The notes under the pieces: model-generated
What the model was told of the DNA's origin: nothing
The model's database searches: none
The model's input: the letters and a program-made list of their open reading frames with translations, nothing else
From: Nitriliruptor sp040882075
Lineage (GTDB): Bacteria > Actinomycetota > Nitriliruptoria > Nitriliruptorales > Nitriliruptoraceae
Reading direction: 5' to 3'
NCBI RefSeq assembly: GCF_040882075.1
Contig: NZ_JBBEBZ010000161.1
Coordinates: forward strand, 1-64,000
DNA: 64,000 nucleotides
Shown: one piece after another, positions 16,488 through 25,144 of the stretch
How positions within the stretch are numbered: the first letter of the stretch is position 1
Layout of the letters: every line of letters starts with the position of its first letter
Made by a program: the position numbers and the translations under genes

Positions 16488-17663
16488 GTGGCACGGCTGA
16501 TCGCGCTGCCCCTGCCGTCCACCGGCGAGGCGGCGGAGGCGGTCCGGGCGCGTTGGGAGGCCGGGGACGCGGTCCTCCCGCTGGACCCGGAGGCGTCGCG
16601 CGCCGAGGTGGAGGCGCTGCTGGCAGCCCTCCGACCGGACCGGCTCGCCAGCTTCGACGATCCCGACGGCTGTGCGCTGCCGGATCCGCTGCCGACCGAC
16701 GACGGCGTCGCGCTCGTGGTGGCCACCTCGGGATCGACCGGGACCCGCAAGGGGGTGACGCTGACGTCCGCCGCGCTCGACGCGTCGACCGCCGCCTCGC
16801 TCGCGCGGCTCGGCGTGCAGCACGACGCCGTCTGGCGCGTTCCCTTGCCGCTCCACCACGTGGCCGGGCTGGCGGCGCTGCGGCGCGGGTGGGCGCTCGG
16901 GACGACCCCGGACGTCGTCGCGCCGGGCGACCTCGATGCGCTCCTGCGACCCGGCGCCGACCACGTCGCCGTGGTCCCGACCCAGCTGCACCGCTGGCTG
17001 GCCCGTGACGGGGCGGCCGGACCGAGGCAGGTCCTGCTCGGCGGCGCCGCCGCGTCCGGCGACCTGCTCGAACGCGCAGCCGTCGCCGGCATCGAGGTGG
17101 TGACCAGCTACGGCATGACCGAGACCTGCGGCGGGTGCGTGTACGACGGTCACCCGCTCGCGGGCGCCGAGGTCGCGCTCGCCGGCGACGATCGGATCCG
17201 TCTGCGGGGTGAGATGCTCTTCAGCGGGTACCGGGGGGACCCCACGGCGACGGCCGCCACCGTCGACGACGACGGTTGGTTCACCACCAGCGACGTCGGT
17301 CGTCTCGGTGAGGACGGCAGGTTGACGGTGCTCGGTCGCGCCGACGACGTGGTCGTCAGCGGCGGCGAGAACGTCCCGCTCGCGGTGGTGGTCGCCGCCC
17401 TGCGGTCGCACCCGGACGTGGCCGATGCCACCGCCGTCGGCGAACCCGATCCCGAGTGGGGCGAGCGCGTCCACGCCGTGGTCGTCCCCCGCGACCTCGC
17501 CGCACCACCCACGGAGGCGGACCTCCGCGAGCACGTGCGGGGTGATCACCCCGCCGCGTTCGCGCCCCGGCGGGTGACCTTCGTGCAGGAACTGCCGCGC
17601 GACGCGATGGGCAAGGTGACCCGGTCGAGCCTCCGCGCCGCGATCGCTGTCGCGCGCGGGTGA
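16488..17663 (+). CDS. menE: o-succinylbenzoate-CoA ligase
   Basis: This 391-residue member of the ANL superfamily activates o-succinylbenzoate with CoA. It is short for the superfamily, as actinobacterial MenE often is. The AMP-binding P-loop VVATSGSTGTRKGV is at 78-91, SYGMTETCGG near 206, DDGWFTTSDVGRL and GRADDVVVSGGENV follow, and the catalytic Lys lies in DAMGKVTR near the end. The GTG at 16488 has GGAGG six bases upstream. It ends three bases before the convergent anti-sigma gene. Confidence 0.9.
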   Translation: MARLIALPLPSTGEAAEAVRARWEAGDAVLPLDPEASRAEVEALLAALRPDRLASFDDPDGCALPDPLPTDDGVALVVATSGSTGTRKGVTLTSAALDASTAASLARLGVQHDAVWRVPLPLHHVAGLAALRRGWALGTTPDVVAPGDLDALLRPGADHVAVVPTQLHRWLARDGAAGPRQVLLGGAAASGDLLERAAVAGIEVVTSYGMTETCGGCVYDGHPLAGAEVALAGDDRIRLRGEMLFSGYRGDPTATAATVDDDGWFTTSDVGRLGEDGRLTVLGRADDVVVSGGENVPLAVVVAALRSHPDVADATAVGEPDPEWGERVHAVVVPRDLAAPPTEADLREHVRGDHPAAFAPRRVTFVQELPRDAMGKVTRSSLRAAIAVARG

Positions 17664-17666
17664 ACG

Positions 17667-18416
17667 TCAGGTGGTGAGCTCGGCGACCATGATCGGGTCG
17701 GTGGTGGGCTGACGGATCGGCTGATCGTCGGGTTCGACGGTCACGCCGATCGCCACGGTGGTCGAGAGCTCGCCGGCCAGGACCCGGGTCGCACGGCCAC
17801 GCTCGTCGACCGAGAGGGTGCCCGCCGGCTCGGCGGCACCCTGGTCGTCGATCAGCCACAGGACGAAGGCGTGCCCGTCCGGTGCCGCTTCCATCCCGTC
17901 GACGAGGAAGACGGCCTCGTTGCGGGCGGTGGACATCACCACGCGAACGGTCTCGGGACCGCCCGTGTCGACGTCGATGACCTGCGCGTCGGCGGCAGCC
18001 ATCACGTCGGTCAGCTGGGTCGTCGAGGTCTCGAGCTGGTCGATGCGGTTGCCGAGGTTCGCGACGACCGCGGACAGACCGAGGACGGCGATCGCGACGA
18101 TCGCGGCGGCCGGCGCGGCGACCGAGCTCAGCCACCGACGCGCGGGCGAGATGCTGGTGACCTCCTGCCGCGAGGCAGGACGGGGCGGGGCTTCCTGCCG
18201 GACGTCGTCGATCCGGCCGAGGACCGCGTCGCGGAGCCCGGGCGGTGGCGTGACCGCGGACGCGCTGCCGAGCCGGGCGGCCGTCGCCTGGAGCTCGGCG
18301 ACCTCCTGGCGGCAGGCGTCGCAGGCGTCGAGGTGGACCTCGAACATCTCGCGCTCATCGTCGGGGAGCGCGTCGACGGCGTAGGCACCGGCCAGCGTGT
18401 GGATGTCGGCAGACAT
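17667..18416 (-). CDS. anti-sigma factor with zinc-binding domain, RskA-like
   Basis: This 249-residue protein would hold the neighbouring sigma factor at the membrane. It has the ZAS motif His28-x3-Cys32-x2-Cys35 (HLDACDAC), a membrane segment at about 97-120 and an extracytoplasmic anti-sigma-K type domain (VVMSTARNEAVFLVDGM, AFVLWLIDDQG). I chose ATG 18416 because GGAGGG lies 7 bases upstream; ATG 18440 overlaps the sigma stop (ATGA) and is the alternative. Release would need proteolysis, as known for RskA; no protease is seen here. Confidence 0.88.
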   Translation of the reverse strand: MSADIHTLAGAYAVDALPDDEREMFEVHLDACDACRQEVAELQATAARLGSASAVTPPPGLRDAVLGRIDDVRQEAPPRPASRQEVTSISPARRWLSSVAAPAAAIVAIAVLGLSAVVANLGNRIDQLETSTTQLTDVMAAADAQVIDVDTGGPETVRVVMSTARNEAVFLVDGMEAAPDGHAFVLWLIDDQGAAEPAGTLSVDERGRATRVLAGELSTTVAIGVTVEPDDQPIRQPTTDPIMVAELTT

Positions 18417-18436
18417 CGTGGTCCCTCCGAGGTAGC

Positions 18437-19036
18437 TCATCGAGCCACCCCCATAGCGTCGCGCATACGGATCAGACCGTCGCGCATGCGGGTCTTGACG
18501 GTCCCGAGCGGGGTGTCGAGCAGGTCGGCGACCTCGCGGTAGGTGTGGCCGCCGTAGTAGGCCAGCTCCACCGCCTCGCGCTGCAGATCGGTGAGGGCGG
18601 ACAGCGCCTCGCGCACCTGTTGGTGCTCGAACCGCAGCTCCACCTCCTCGGCGACCTCGTCGAAGGCGCGCGACCGGTCGCGGATGGCGATGCGTTCGGT
18701 GCGGTCTCGGCTGGCCTGCTCGCTGCGGACCCGGTCGATGGCCCGTCGGTGGGCCATGGTGAGGATCCAGGTCTGGACGGTCCCACGGTCGGGGTCGAAC
18801 CGGGTCGCGGTGCGCCAGACCTCGACGAGCACCTCCTGTGCGACCTCCTCGGACTGCGAGGGGTCGCGGACGACCCGCTTCACGACCCCGTAGACGGAGC
18901 CTGCGAACCGGTCGAACAGGTCAGCGAACGCCGCCTGGTCGCCACGGGCGACCGCAGCCATCAGGTCCTCGTCCGGCACGGTCTTGCCCCCCGGGAGGGG
19001 GGTCAACCGTCTTCGGCGGTCGGGTTCCATCGGCAT
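18437..19036 (-). CDS. ECF RNA polymerase sigma factor, SigK-like
   Basis: This 199-residue sigma factor has region 2 (FADLFDRFAGSVYGVVKRVV through WILTMAHRRAIDRVR, about 35-105) and region 4 (LSALTDLQREAVELAYYGG, then TYREVADLLDTPLGTVKTRM, about 140-190). The order sigma factor followed by RskA-like anti-sigma is that of sigK-rskA. The ATG at 19036 is used; ATG 19030 has slightly better ribosome-site spacing. The DUF4383 gene upstream ends 17 bases before it and may be its partner or first gene of the operon. Confidence 0.9.
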   Translation of the reverse strand: MPMEPDRRRRLTPLPGGKTVPDEDLMAAVARGDQAAFADLFDRFAGSVYGVVKRVVRDPSQSEEVAQEVLVEVWRTATRFDPDRGTVQTWILTMAHRRAIDRVRSEQASRDRTERIAIRDRSRAFDEVAEEVELRFEHQQVREALSALTDLQREAVELAYYGGHTYREVADLLDTPLGTVKTRMRDGLIRMRDAMGVAR

Positions 19037-19053
19037 CTCTCGGTCGTCGAGGT

Positions 19054-19488
19054 TCAAGGTCGGCGGTCGGTGGGCAGGACCGCGCAGGTGCCGGCGATCG
19101 CTGCGGTGAGCAGGTGGGCGGTGATGGTCGCGGTGTTGACGGCGAGGACGTTGCCGTCGGTGCCGACGACGCCGATCCCGAACAGGCCGACCACGGCGAA
19201 GGCCGCGGCGGCGAGCATCGTCGCGACCCGCGCCGCCTCGGGGGAGGCGCCGGCCGCAGCGACCAGGGTGATACCGACCAGCAGGTGGAGCAGGTTCTGG
19301 ATGCCGTTGACCTCGAAGCCGAGCAGCACGGCACCGCGGGTGGTCGTCATCGAGCTGAAACCGGTCACGCCGAAGCCGACGATCCCGGCCGAGCAGTAGA
19401 CCACGCCGGCGGCGCGCGCGAACCGGACCGCGGGGGTCCTCGTCGCGCTCGGTCGGGGGGTCCCGACCATCCGCTGGGTGGTGATCAC
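19054..19488 (-). CDS. DUF4383-type membrane protein
   Basis: This 144-residue protein has four hydrophobic segments and the DUF4383 pattern: GFEVNGIQNLLHLLVGITLV near residue 65 and NVLAVNTATITAHLLTA near 115. The function of the family is unknown; members often neighbour actinobacterial sigma or stress genes. The GTG at 19488 has GAGG upstream; ATG 19470 is a possible later start. It is probably co-transcribed with the sigma factor. Confidence 0.75.
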   Translation of the reverse strand: MITTQRMVGTPRPSATRTPAVRFARAAGVVYCSAGIVGFGVTGFSSMTTTRGAVLLGFEVNGIQNLLHLLVGITLVAAAGASPEAARVATMLAAAAFAVVGLFGIGVVGTDGNVLAVNTATITAHLLTAAIAGTCAVLPTDRRP

Positions 19489-19603
19489 GTCGTCCTCGCC
19501 GGCTGCGGGGCACCCCGCCGGCGCCCGACCGGGTGCAGCGACCCCGACCGCCACTTCCACGGTCGGCGCACAGGTGGTTCGCAGTCGACGCCCCGGCGGT
19601 TGC

Positions 19604-20848
19604 CTACAGCCCCGCGTACGAGTGCAGACCGACGATCACCAGGTTCACCCCGTAGTAGGTGAACATCAGCACGGCGAACGCCCACAGCGCGATCCAGCCC
19701 GCCGACCGGCCACGGGTCCCCCGCGTCGCACGGGCGTGGAGGTAGGCGGCGTAGGCGACCCAGGTCAGGAACGACCCGGTCTCCTTCGGATCCCAGCCCC
19801 AGAACCGGCCCCAGGACTGTTCGGCCCACATCGCCCCGGCGATGACCCCGAAGGTCCACCCGAAGAACCCGAGCGCGATGGTGCGGTAGGCCAACCCGTC
19901 CAGCGTGGCCGCCGGCGGCAGGTAGGGGGTCAACCAGCGGGCGATCAGAGCAGCGGCCACCAGCCCGAGGTTGATGCTGAGGAAACGCTGGAGGCCGGTC
20001 CCGGTCTCGAGTGTGGGCGTCGCGATGAACACCCACGACACCGTCGAGGTGCCGAGGAAGGTGTAGAGCGCGAGCTTCCAGGGGTCGATGGCCGCACGGA
20101 GGGCACCGCGGTACGCGGCCGCGTCCTGCTCGTCGACGGCGTCGTCGTCCTCGGTCGAGCCCGGATCGCTCCCGTCGGGGGCCACCCGCTCGGCCACCGA
20201 TGCGGTGTCGTCGGCCGAGGTGAGGTCGGACACGTGGGCCGCCCCGACGGTCGATCCGGTCGTGACCGCGGTGCGCGGGGCGGCGCCGCGCCGCTCGGCG
20301 GTGTCGCGCAGGAGGTAGAGCGCGGTGAACACGAAGCCGGCGGTCAGGATCCCGGCCGAGATCACGATCAGGGTGACGTGGAAGCTGCGCCACCAGGTGT
20401 CGAGGATCGGCTGCAGCGGACCCGGCGAGCTGTAGACCAGCAGGGCCGAGGCGAGCACCAGGGTGCCGGCCATCATCACGAAGCCGTTGAGCTCGGGACG
20501 CTTGCGCACGAACTGGAGGTAGACGAGCCCGGCGACGACGCCCGCGAGCGCCATCGCCGAGGTGAACTCGAACATGTTCCCGAGCGGCAGGCGTTCCTGG
20601 ACGATGCCGCGCAGGACCTCGTGACCGACGTGGGTGGCGATCCCGGCGATGGCGAGCGCGGAGCCGAGCCACCGCGCGACGCGGCCGTACCCGAGCTGCG
20701 CCAACCGTCCACCGCGACGCGGCTGGTCAGCGCGGCCGACGGTCGTGGTCAGCGAGTAGAGGTAGAACGCCGCGGAGGTCCCGTACAGCAGCAACGTCAC
20801 GGGCGAGTACAACAGCCGCGACAGCTCGGCGAGCTGGTCCTGGCTCAC
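19604..20848 (-). CDS. resC: cytochrome c biogenesis protein CcsB/ResC
   Basis: This 414-residue membrane protein handles haem for System II cytochrome c maturation together with ResB. It has about eight membrane segments and the haem-handling tryptophan-rich WWD motif WGRFWGWDPKETGSF near residues 345-360. A stretch of about 65 acidic, low-complexity residues (RRGAAPRTAV to EDDDAVDEQD) is inserted in the middle between membrane segments, which typical CcsB does not have. The GTG at 20848 overlaps the resB stop. Confidence 0.92.
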   Translation of the reverse strand: MSQDQLAELSRLLYSPVTLLLYGTSAAFYLYSLTTTVGRADQPRRGGRLAQLGYGRVARWLGSALAIAGIATHVGHEVLRGIVQERLPLGNMFEFTSAMALAGVVAGLVYLQFVRKRPELNGFVMMAGTLVLASALLVYSSPGPLQPILDTWWRSFHVTLIVISAGILTAGFVFTALYLLRDTAERRGAAPRTAVTTGSTVGAAHVSDLTSADDTASVAERVAPDGSDPGSTEDDDAVDEQDAAAYRGALRAAIDPWKLALYTFLGTSTVSWVFIATPTLETGTGLQRFLSINLGLVAAALIARWLTPYLPPAATLDGLAYRTIALGFFGWTFGVIAGAMWAEQSWGRFWGWDPKETGSFLTWVAYAAYLHARATRGTRGRSAGWIALWAFAVLMFTYYGVNLVIVGLHSYAGL

Positions 20849-22677
20849 GGTCTGACTCCAGGGTCGGGCGCGGGATGGGTCGGGTCGGGCGCGGTCACGG
20901 TCACGGTCGGGTCGTCCGCCGGGGCGGTCGGCCCCGGGGNNNNNNNNNNGGGGGGGGTTGGGGGGGGGGGGGGGGCGGTCAGGGTCAGGGGGGGGTCGGC
21001 CGGGGGGGGGGGGGCCCCGGCGCCGCGCGGCGCCTGCGGGGCGAGTTCGACCGGCGTACCGCCGGTCGCGTCGGCGAGGGCACGGACGAGCTGCTCGTGC
21101 TCCTCCTCGAACTCCTGCGGCCGCTGGAACGCGCGGCCGCCGGCGGTCACGAGGGTACGGCCCGTACTCGCGTCCCGGGACGCGGCGACCCAGAGGCGCC
21201 GGCGGTAGGCGTACAGGGCCAGCCACAGGCCACCGAGCAACATCGCGGACGCGAGCAACAGCCACGGCAGCTGCGGACGGTTCGAGACCTGGAAGCCGAC
21301 CCAGCGCCTGAGCTCCACGAAGCGGACCGTGACGCCGTCGTCGAAGACGACCTCGGTGCCCGGCCGGAGCGAGGCGTCACCCGCCGGGTCGAGCGCGGAG
21401 GTATCGAGCTGCCAGATGGACTGCTGGGTGCGCCCGAGTTGCAGGTCACCGCGGTAGCTGCGGATGACCGCGAGCGGCGCGTCGGCCCACGGGGCGCCCG
21501 TGAGCTGAGGGCCGTCGTCGCCGTCGGGGGCGAAGGGGAACAGGAACACGTCGAGCCCGACGTCGGGGTCGGCCGACGCGGCCTTGGCTGCCGTGCGGAA
21601 GTGCGGGATGCCGTCACCGCTGGCGCGAGCGATCGCGAAGTCCTCCCACACCACCTCGCCGTCGACCTCGACCTGGAACAGGGGCGCGTAGCCCCAGTCG
21701 AGCTGGGTGACCTTCATCCCGTCGAAGGTGACCGGCGCGTTGCCCTCGATGCGGGTCTCGGTCACCTCGCCGTCCGCCGACATCACGGTCACGTCCGAAG
21801 CGAAGGTGGTGGCCTGGCCGGCACCGGGGGCGAGGGGGTCGCGGACCCAGTCGACCTCGAAGCCGTCGAGCGAGAGGGTCCAGGCCGCGTGGTCGCCGTC
21901 GTCCCAGAGGCGGCCCGGGTCCCGCACCCAGTACTGCGAGATGGTGTCGGAGAAGCCGGGCTCACCCTCGACGACGCCGACCTGGCCCGTGAAGCCGGCC
22001 AGCTGCCCGAACACCACGGCGCCGAGCAGGACGTAGAAGGAGAGGTGGAACAGCAACGAGCCGCCCTCGCGCGACCACAGCCCCTTCTCCGCGGCGACCT
22101 GCGGCGGCCCGGCCCCGTCGACGACCTCGTCCCGAACCCGCCAGCGTCGCGCAGCCAACAGCTGCTTCGCGGCGGCGTGGACGTCGTCCGGGGACGCGTC
22201 GGTGTCGAAGGTGGCGACGACCTCGGCGCGGTCCGGGTAGCGGCTGCGCGGCGGCACCGAGCGGCGGACGAGCCGGACCCACGCCCGGACCCTCGGGATC
22301 ATGCAGGCGGTCAGCGACAGGTAGAGCAGGAACAGGGTCGCGAGGAACAACGTCGAGCCGTAGACGTCGAACAGCCCGAAGGTGTCGAGCACGGCCGACA
22401 CGGTGGCGCCCGGCCCCTCCGTGCCGGCGAGCCACCCGTCGACGGTGGTCGGCACGTTCGGGTCCTGCGGGACCACCGTCGCGATCAGCGTCTCGATGGC
22501 GAGCACGCCGAGCAGGTACAGGGCCGTGCGCATCCGCACGAGCCAACGCCAGCCCATCAGCACGCTGTCCCACGCGAACCGGGCCGGGCCCTGTGGGCCG
22601 CGCGGCGACGGTCGGCGACCCACCGACGGGTTCATCTCCGGTGGCGCCTGCGACTCGAGGTGCTCGGTCGAGGTCAC
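20845..22677 (-). CDS. resB: cytochrome c biogenesis protein ResB
   Basis: This protein, about 610 residues, is the partner of ResC in delivering and attaching haem to apocytochrome c outside the membrane. It has three N-terminal membrane segments, a large extracytoplasmic domain (GFEVDWV, LDWGYAPLFQVEVDGEVVW) and a fourth membrane segment (LPWLLLASAMLLGGLWLAL). The proline-rich C-terminal tail is uncertain: it is encoded by long G-runs and a 10-N gap at 20940-20949. The GTG at 22677 overlaps the ccdA stop. Confidence 0.9.
   Translation of the reverse strand: MTSTEHLESQAPPEMNPSVGRRPSPRGPQGPARFAWDSVLMGWRWLVRMRTALYLLGVLAIETLIATVVPQDPNVPTTVDGWLAGTEGPGATVSAVLDTFGLFDVYGSTLFLATLFLLYLSLTACMIPRVRAWVRLVRRSVPPRSRYPDRAEVVATFDTDASPDDVHAAAKQLLAARRWRVRDEVVDGAGPPQVAAEKGLWSREGGSLLFHLSFYVLLGAVVFGQLAGFTGQVGVVEGEPGFSDTISQYWVRDPGRLWDDGDHAAWTLSLDGFEVDWVRDPLAPGAGQATTFASDVTVMSADGEVTETRIEGNAPVTFDGMKVTQLDWGYAPLFQVEVDGEVVWEDFAIARASGDGIPHFRTAAKAASADPDVGLDVFLFPFAPDGDDGPQLTGAPWADAPLAVIRSYRGDLQLGRTQQSIWQLDTSALDPAGDASLRPGTEVVFDDGVTVRFVELRRWVGFQVSNRPQLPWLLLASAMLLGGLWLALYAYRRRLWVAASRDASTGRTLVTAGGRAFQRPQEFEEEHEQLVRALADATGGTPVELAPQAPRGAGAPPPPADPPLTLTAPPPPPTPPXXXXPGPTAPADDPTVTVTAPDPTHPAPDPGVRP
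20940..20949. other. short assembly gap (10 N) beside long G homopolymers
   Basis: Ten N are followed by G-runs of 8 to 17 between 20950 and 21015. Read on the minus strand this is the C-terminal tail of resB, coding mostly proline. The run lengths are likely unreliable, so the frame of the last 60 or so codons of resB is not secure. Confidence 0.9.
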
Positions 22678-23426
22678 AGGGGTACCTCGAAGCCGCTGAT
22701 GAGGGGCCGGAGGTAGAAGATGAACCGCTCCCACAGGCCCGTGGCGATGGCGACACCGACGAGCGAGATGAACACGCCGCCGCCGATCTGCAGCCCCCGG
22801 GCGTTGCGTCGCAGGAAGCCGAGCGTGCCGCTCATGCGGCGGAACAGCAGGCCGACCAGGATGAACGGCACGCCGAGGCCGAACGCGTAGACGAACCCGA
22901 GGATCGCCCCGCGGCCGGACACGCCGCCGCTGACCGACGCCGACAGGGTGAGGATGGCGCCGGCCGCGGGACCGAGGCAGGGGGTCCAGCCGACACCGAA
23001 CACGAAGCCGAGCAGCGGGGCGCTGGCGAGCCCCTTCGTCGGTGCGGTGGCGGCGAAGCGCGCCTCGCGGACCAGGCGTCCCGACGCCATGGCAGCGCCG
23101 AGCACCACCACCAGCAGCCCGAGCCCGACCCGAGCGCCGGTGTTGCGCTCGAGGAAGCTGAGGGTCCCGGCGGCGAACCCGAGCATCACGAAGGGGATCG
23201 CGAAGCCGACGACGAACAGGGTGGAGCCGAGCAGCACCCGACCGCGGGCGCGGGCCCCGCCGGTGGCCAGGTCCTGACCCGACAGGCCGGTCATGTACGA
23301 CAGGTAGCCGGGCACGAGCGGCAGGACGCACGGCGAGGCGAACGACAGCAAGCCGGCCGCGAACGCGACGGCCGCCGCGACGAGGAGGTTCGCGTCGGAG
23401 ATCAGCAGCTGCACCTGCTCAGCCAC
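22674..23426 (-). CDS. ccdA: cytochrome c biogenesis protein CcdA
   Basis: This 250-residue membrane protein has six hydrophobic segments and passes reducing power across the membrane for haem attachment. The two redox cysteines lie in their usual contexts: Cys33 (SFASPCVLPLVPGY) and the one in VGWTPCLGP near residue 150. It overlaps tlpA by eight bases and resB by four (GTGA), so the four maturation genes form one tight operon. Confidence 0.95.
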   Translation of the reverse strand: MAEQVQLLISDANLLVAAAVAFAAGLLSFASPCVLPLVPGYLSYMTGLSGQDLATGGARARGRVLLGSTLFVVGFAIPFVMLGFAAGTLSFLERNTGARVGLGLLVVVLGAAMASGRLVREARFAATAPTKGLASAPLLGFVFGVGWTPCLGPAAGAILTLSASVSGGVSGRGAILGFVYAFGLGVPFILVGLLFRRMSGTLGFLRRNARGLQIGGGVFISLVGVAIATGLWERFIFYLRPLISGFEVPL

Positions 23427-23988
23427 GGCCGGCCTCCTCCAGCAGCTGACCGAGCAGGACCGTCAGCTCGGTCGCGTCGGTGGAGCCGAAGATGCGGACC
23501 GCGACGCGCCCCTCGCCGTCGAGCAGCAGCGTCGAGGGCATCACGCTCGGGCCGATCCCCCCGAAGGCGGCGGCGTAGCTGCCGGCCGGGTCGTGCACCG
23601 AGGGGTAGGGCACGTCGAACTCGCGGACGAACGCCAGGGCGTTGGGCGTCGGGTCGGCGACGTTGACGCCGAGGAACCCGACCTCGCCGGCGAAGCGCTC
23701 GGCGATCTCGGTGAGCTCGGGCTGCTCGGTGCGGCACGGCCCGCACCACGAGCCCCAGAAGTTCAGCATCGCGGGGGCACCGGCGAGCGACGTCACGCTC
23801 GTCTCGGCCGTCGCATCACCGAGGATCGGGGCCACCCGCGTGGGGGCGGGCTCGCGGTCCTCGACGGGCGTGATGCACAGGTTCGGTCGGACACCGGGGA
23901 GCCGGTCACAGTCGGCCGCGCTGGCGCCGCCGGCGCACCCGGCGGCGAGCAGGGCGAGCAGACCGAAGGCAGCGACCAGGCGGGGCAC
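23419..23988 (-). CDS. resA: thioredoxin-like lipoprotein, TlpA/ResA type
   Basis: This 189-residue extracytoplasmic thioredoxin would reduce the CxxCH cysteines of apocytochrome c with electrons from CcdA. It has a lipobox (LLAAGC, Cys18), the active site WCGPC at 81-85 in NFWGSWCGPCRTEQPEL, and the cis-Pro region SVMPSTLLLDGEGRV. The GTG at 23988 has AGGA upstream. The 190 bases to the next gene upstream hold nothing I recognise. Confidence 0.9.
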   Translation of the reverse strand: MPRLVAAFGLLALLAAGCAGGASAADCDRLPGVRPNLCITPVEDREPAPTRVAPILGDATAETSVTSLAGAPAMLNFWGSWCGPCRTEQPELTEIAERFAGEVGFLGVNVADPTPNALAFVREFDVPYPSVHDPAGSYAAAFGGIGPSVMPSTLLLDGEGRVAVRIFGSTDATELTVLLGQLLEEAGRG

Positions 23989-24178
23989 GCGGCGGTCCTG
24001 TCGAGCCGGGGGTGGCGGAGACGGGCGGTGGAACCGGACGGGACGACGTGTCGGACACGCGTCCGCCGCCGTGGGAGCGTCAGGGTGCCGGGAGGCAGCG
24101 CGGGTGCCAACTCGTGGACGCGCGACGGGCGCCGACGGGGCCGGCGCCCGTCGGGGCGGCGCGTGGGGCGTCAGCCGG

Positions 24179-25144
24179 TCACTGCGCGATCGGGACCGCG
24201 AGATCCTCGGGTTCCTCGACCTGTTCGAGCTCGCGCCGCTTGTCGCGGACCTCGAGCAGGTCGAGCCAGAACAGGCTGCCGGCGAAGCCGAGGGCCGCGA
24301 TGACCGTCCACAGCATCGACGGGAACCACTCGGCTCCAGGGTCCTGGAAGGCGAACCAGTCGGTCTCCTCCCCGACCGGCCACCCCATCGCGACCTCGTC
24401 CTCGCTCTCGGTCGCGGGCAGGATCGGGACACCGGACTCGCGGTCGACGAAGTTGGCCAGGGTGCGGAACTGCTGGGTCACGACCCGCACGCCCTGGTCC
24501 TGGGTGACCCGGGGCTCGCCGACCGCCTCCTGGGTGTAGAACGTCGGCGCCCGGCGGACGTTGTCGCCCTGCAGTTCGGGGGTCGAGTCGACGAGCTCGG
24601 CGATCTGCTCCTCGAGCTCGGACCGGCGTTCGGCCCCGATCTGGGCCACACCGTTCTCATCGACCGGCAGGTACTGGTTGGCCATGACGTCGCTGGCCTG
24701 GCCGACCTCACCGACGACCGAGGCGTAGCGCGGGTCGGTGTTGAGCCGCTCCTCGCTGAGGTCCTGGCGGTCGACGAAGGCGACCGCGTCCTCGAAGGAG
24801 TCCGGGTCGTTGCTGGCGGGGAAGGACTCGGCCCGTTCCGACCCGGCCTCGAACCCGTACCAGACCGGGTCGTAGTGGGTGGAGGTCTGCCCGGGCAGGT
24901 GGGTGATGCCGAGCCCAGCCGGGATGCCCGGACCGCCGAACCAGAAGAACATCCCGAGCAGGAACCCGAACCCGAAGAAGGCCACGCCGTACATGGCGGT
25001 CGCCTTCTTGAGGCCGTAGTTCGACCACAGCAGCATGATGACCGAGCCGCTGAAGAACAGCAGCCCGAGCGGGATGGCGAGGATCGCGGCCGGGTGGTCG
25101 GCCGGGATGACGCTCTCGACCGCGAGGAAGAGGGTCGCGCTCAC
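24179..25144 (-). CDS. membrane protein of the bc operon, function unknown
   Basis: This 321-residue protein has two N-terminal membrane segments (about 18-40 and 52-72), a 190-residue soluble acidic region with no Cys and no haem motif, and one C-terminal membrane segment (MLWTVIAALGFAGSLFWLDLL, near 280-300). I do not recognise a family. A GTGA overlap ties it to the diheme cytochrome c gene, so it is probably a subunit or assembly factor of the bc complex. The soluble region should face outward if both N-terminal helices span. Confidence 0.85.
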   Translation of the reverse strand: MSATLFLAVESVIPADHPAAILAIPLGLLFFSGSVIMLLWSNYGLKKATAMYGVAFFGFGFLLGMFFWFGGPGIPAGLGITHLPGQTSTHYDPVWYGFEAGSERAESFPASNDPDSFEDAVAFVDRQDLSEERLNTDPRYASVVGEVGQASDVMANQYLPVDENGVAQIGAERRSELEEQIAELVDSTPELQGDNVRRAPTFYTQEAVGEPRVTQDQGVRVVTQQFRTLANFVDRESGVPILPATESEDEVAMGWPVGEETDWFAFQDPGAEWFPSMLWTVIAALGFAGSLFWLDLLEVRDKRRELEQVEEPEDLAVPIAQ

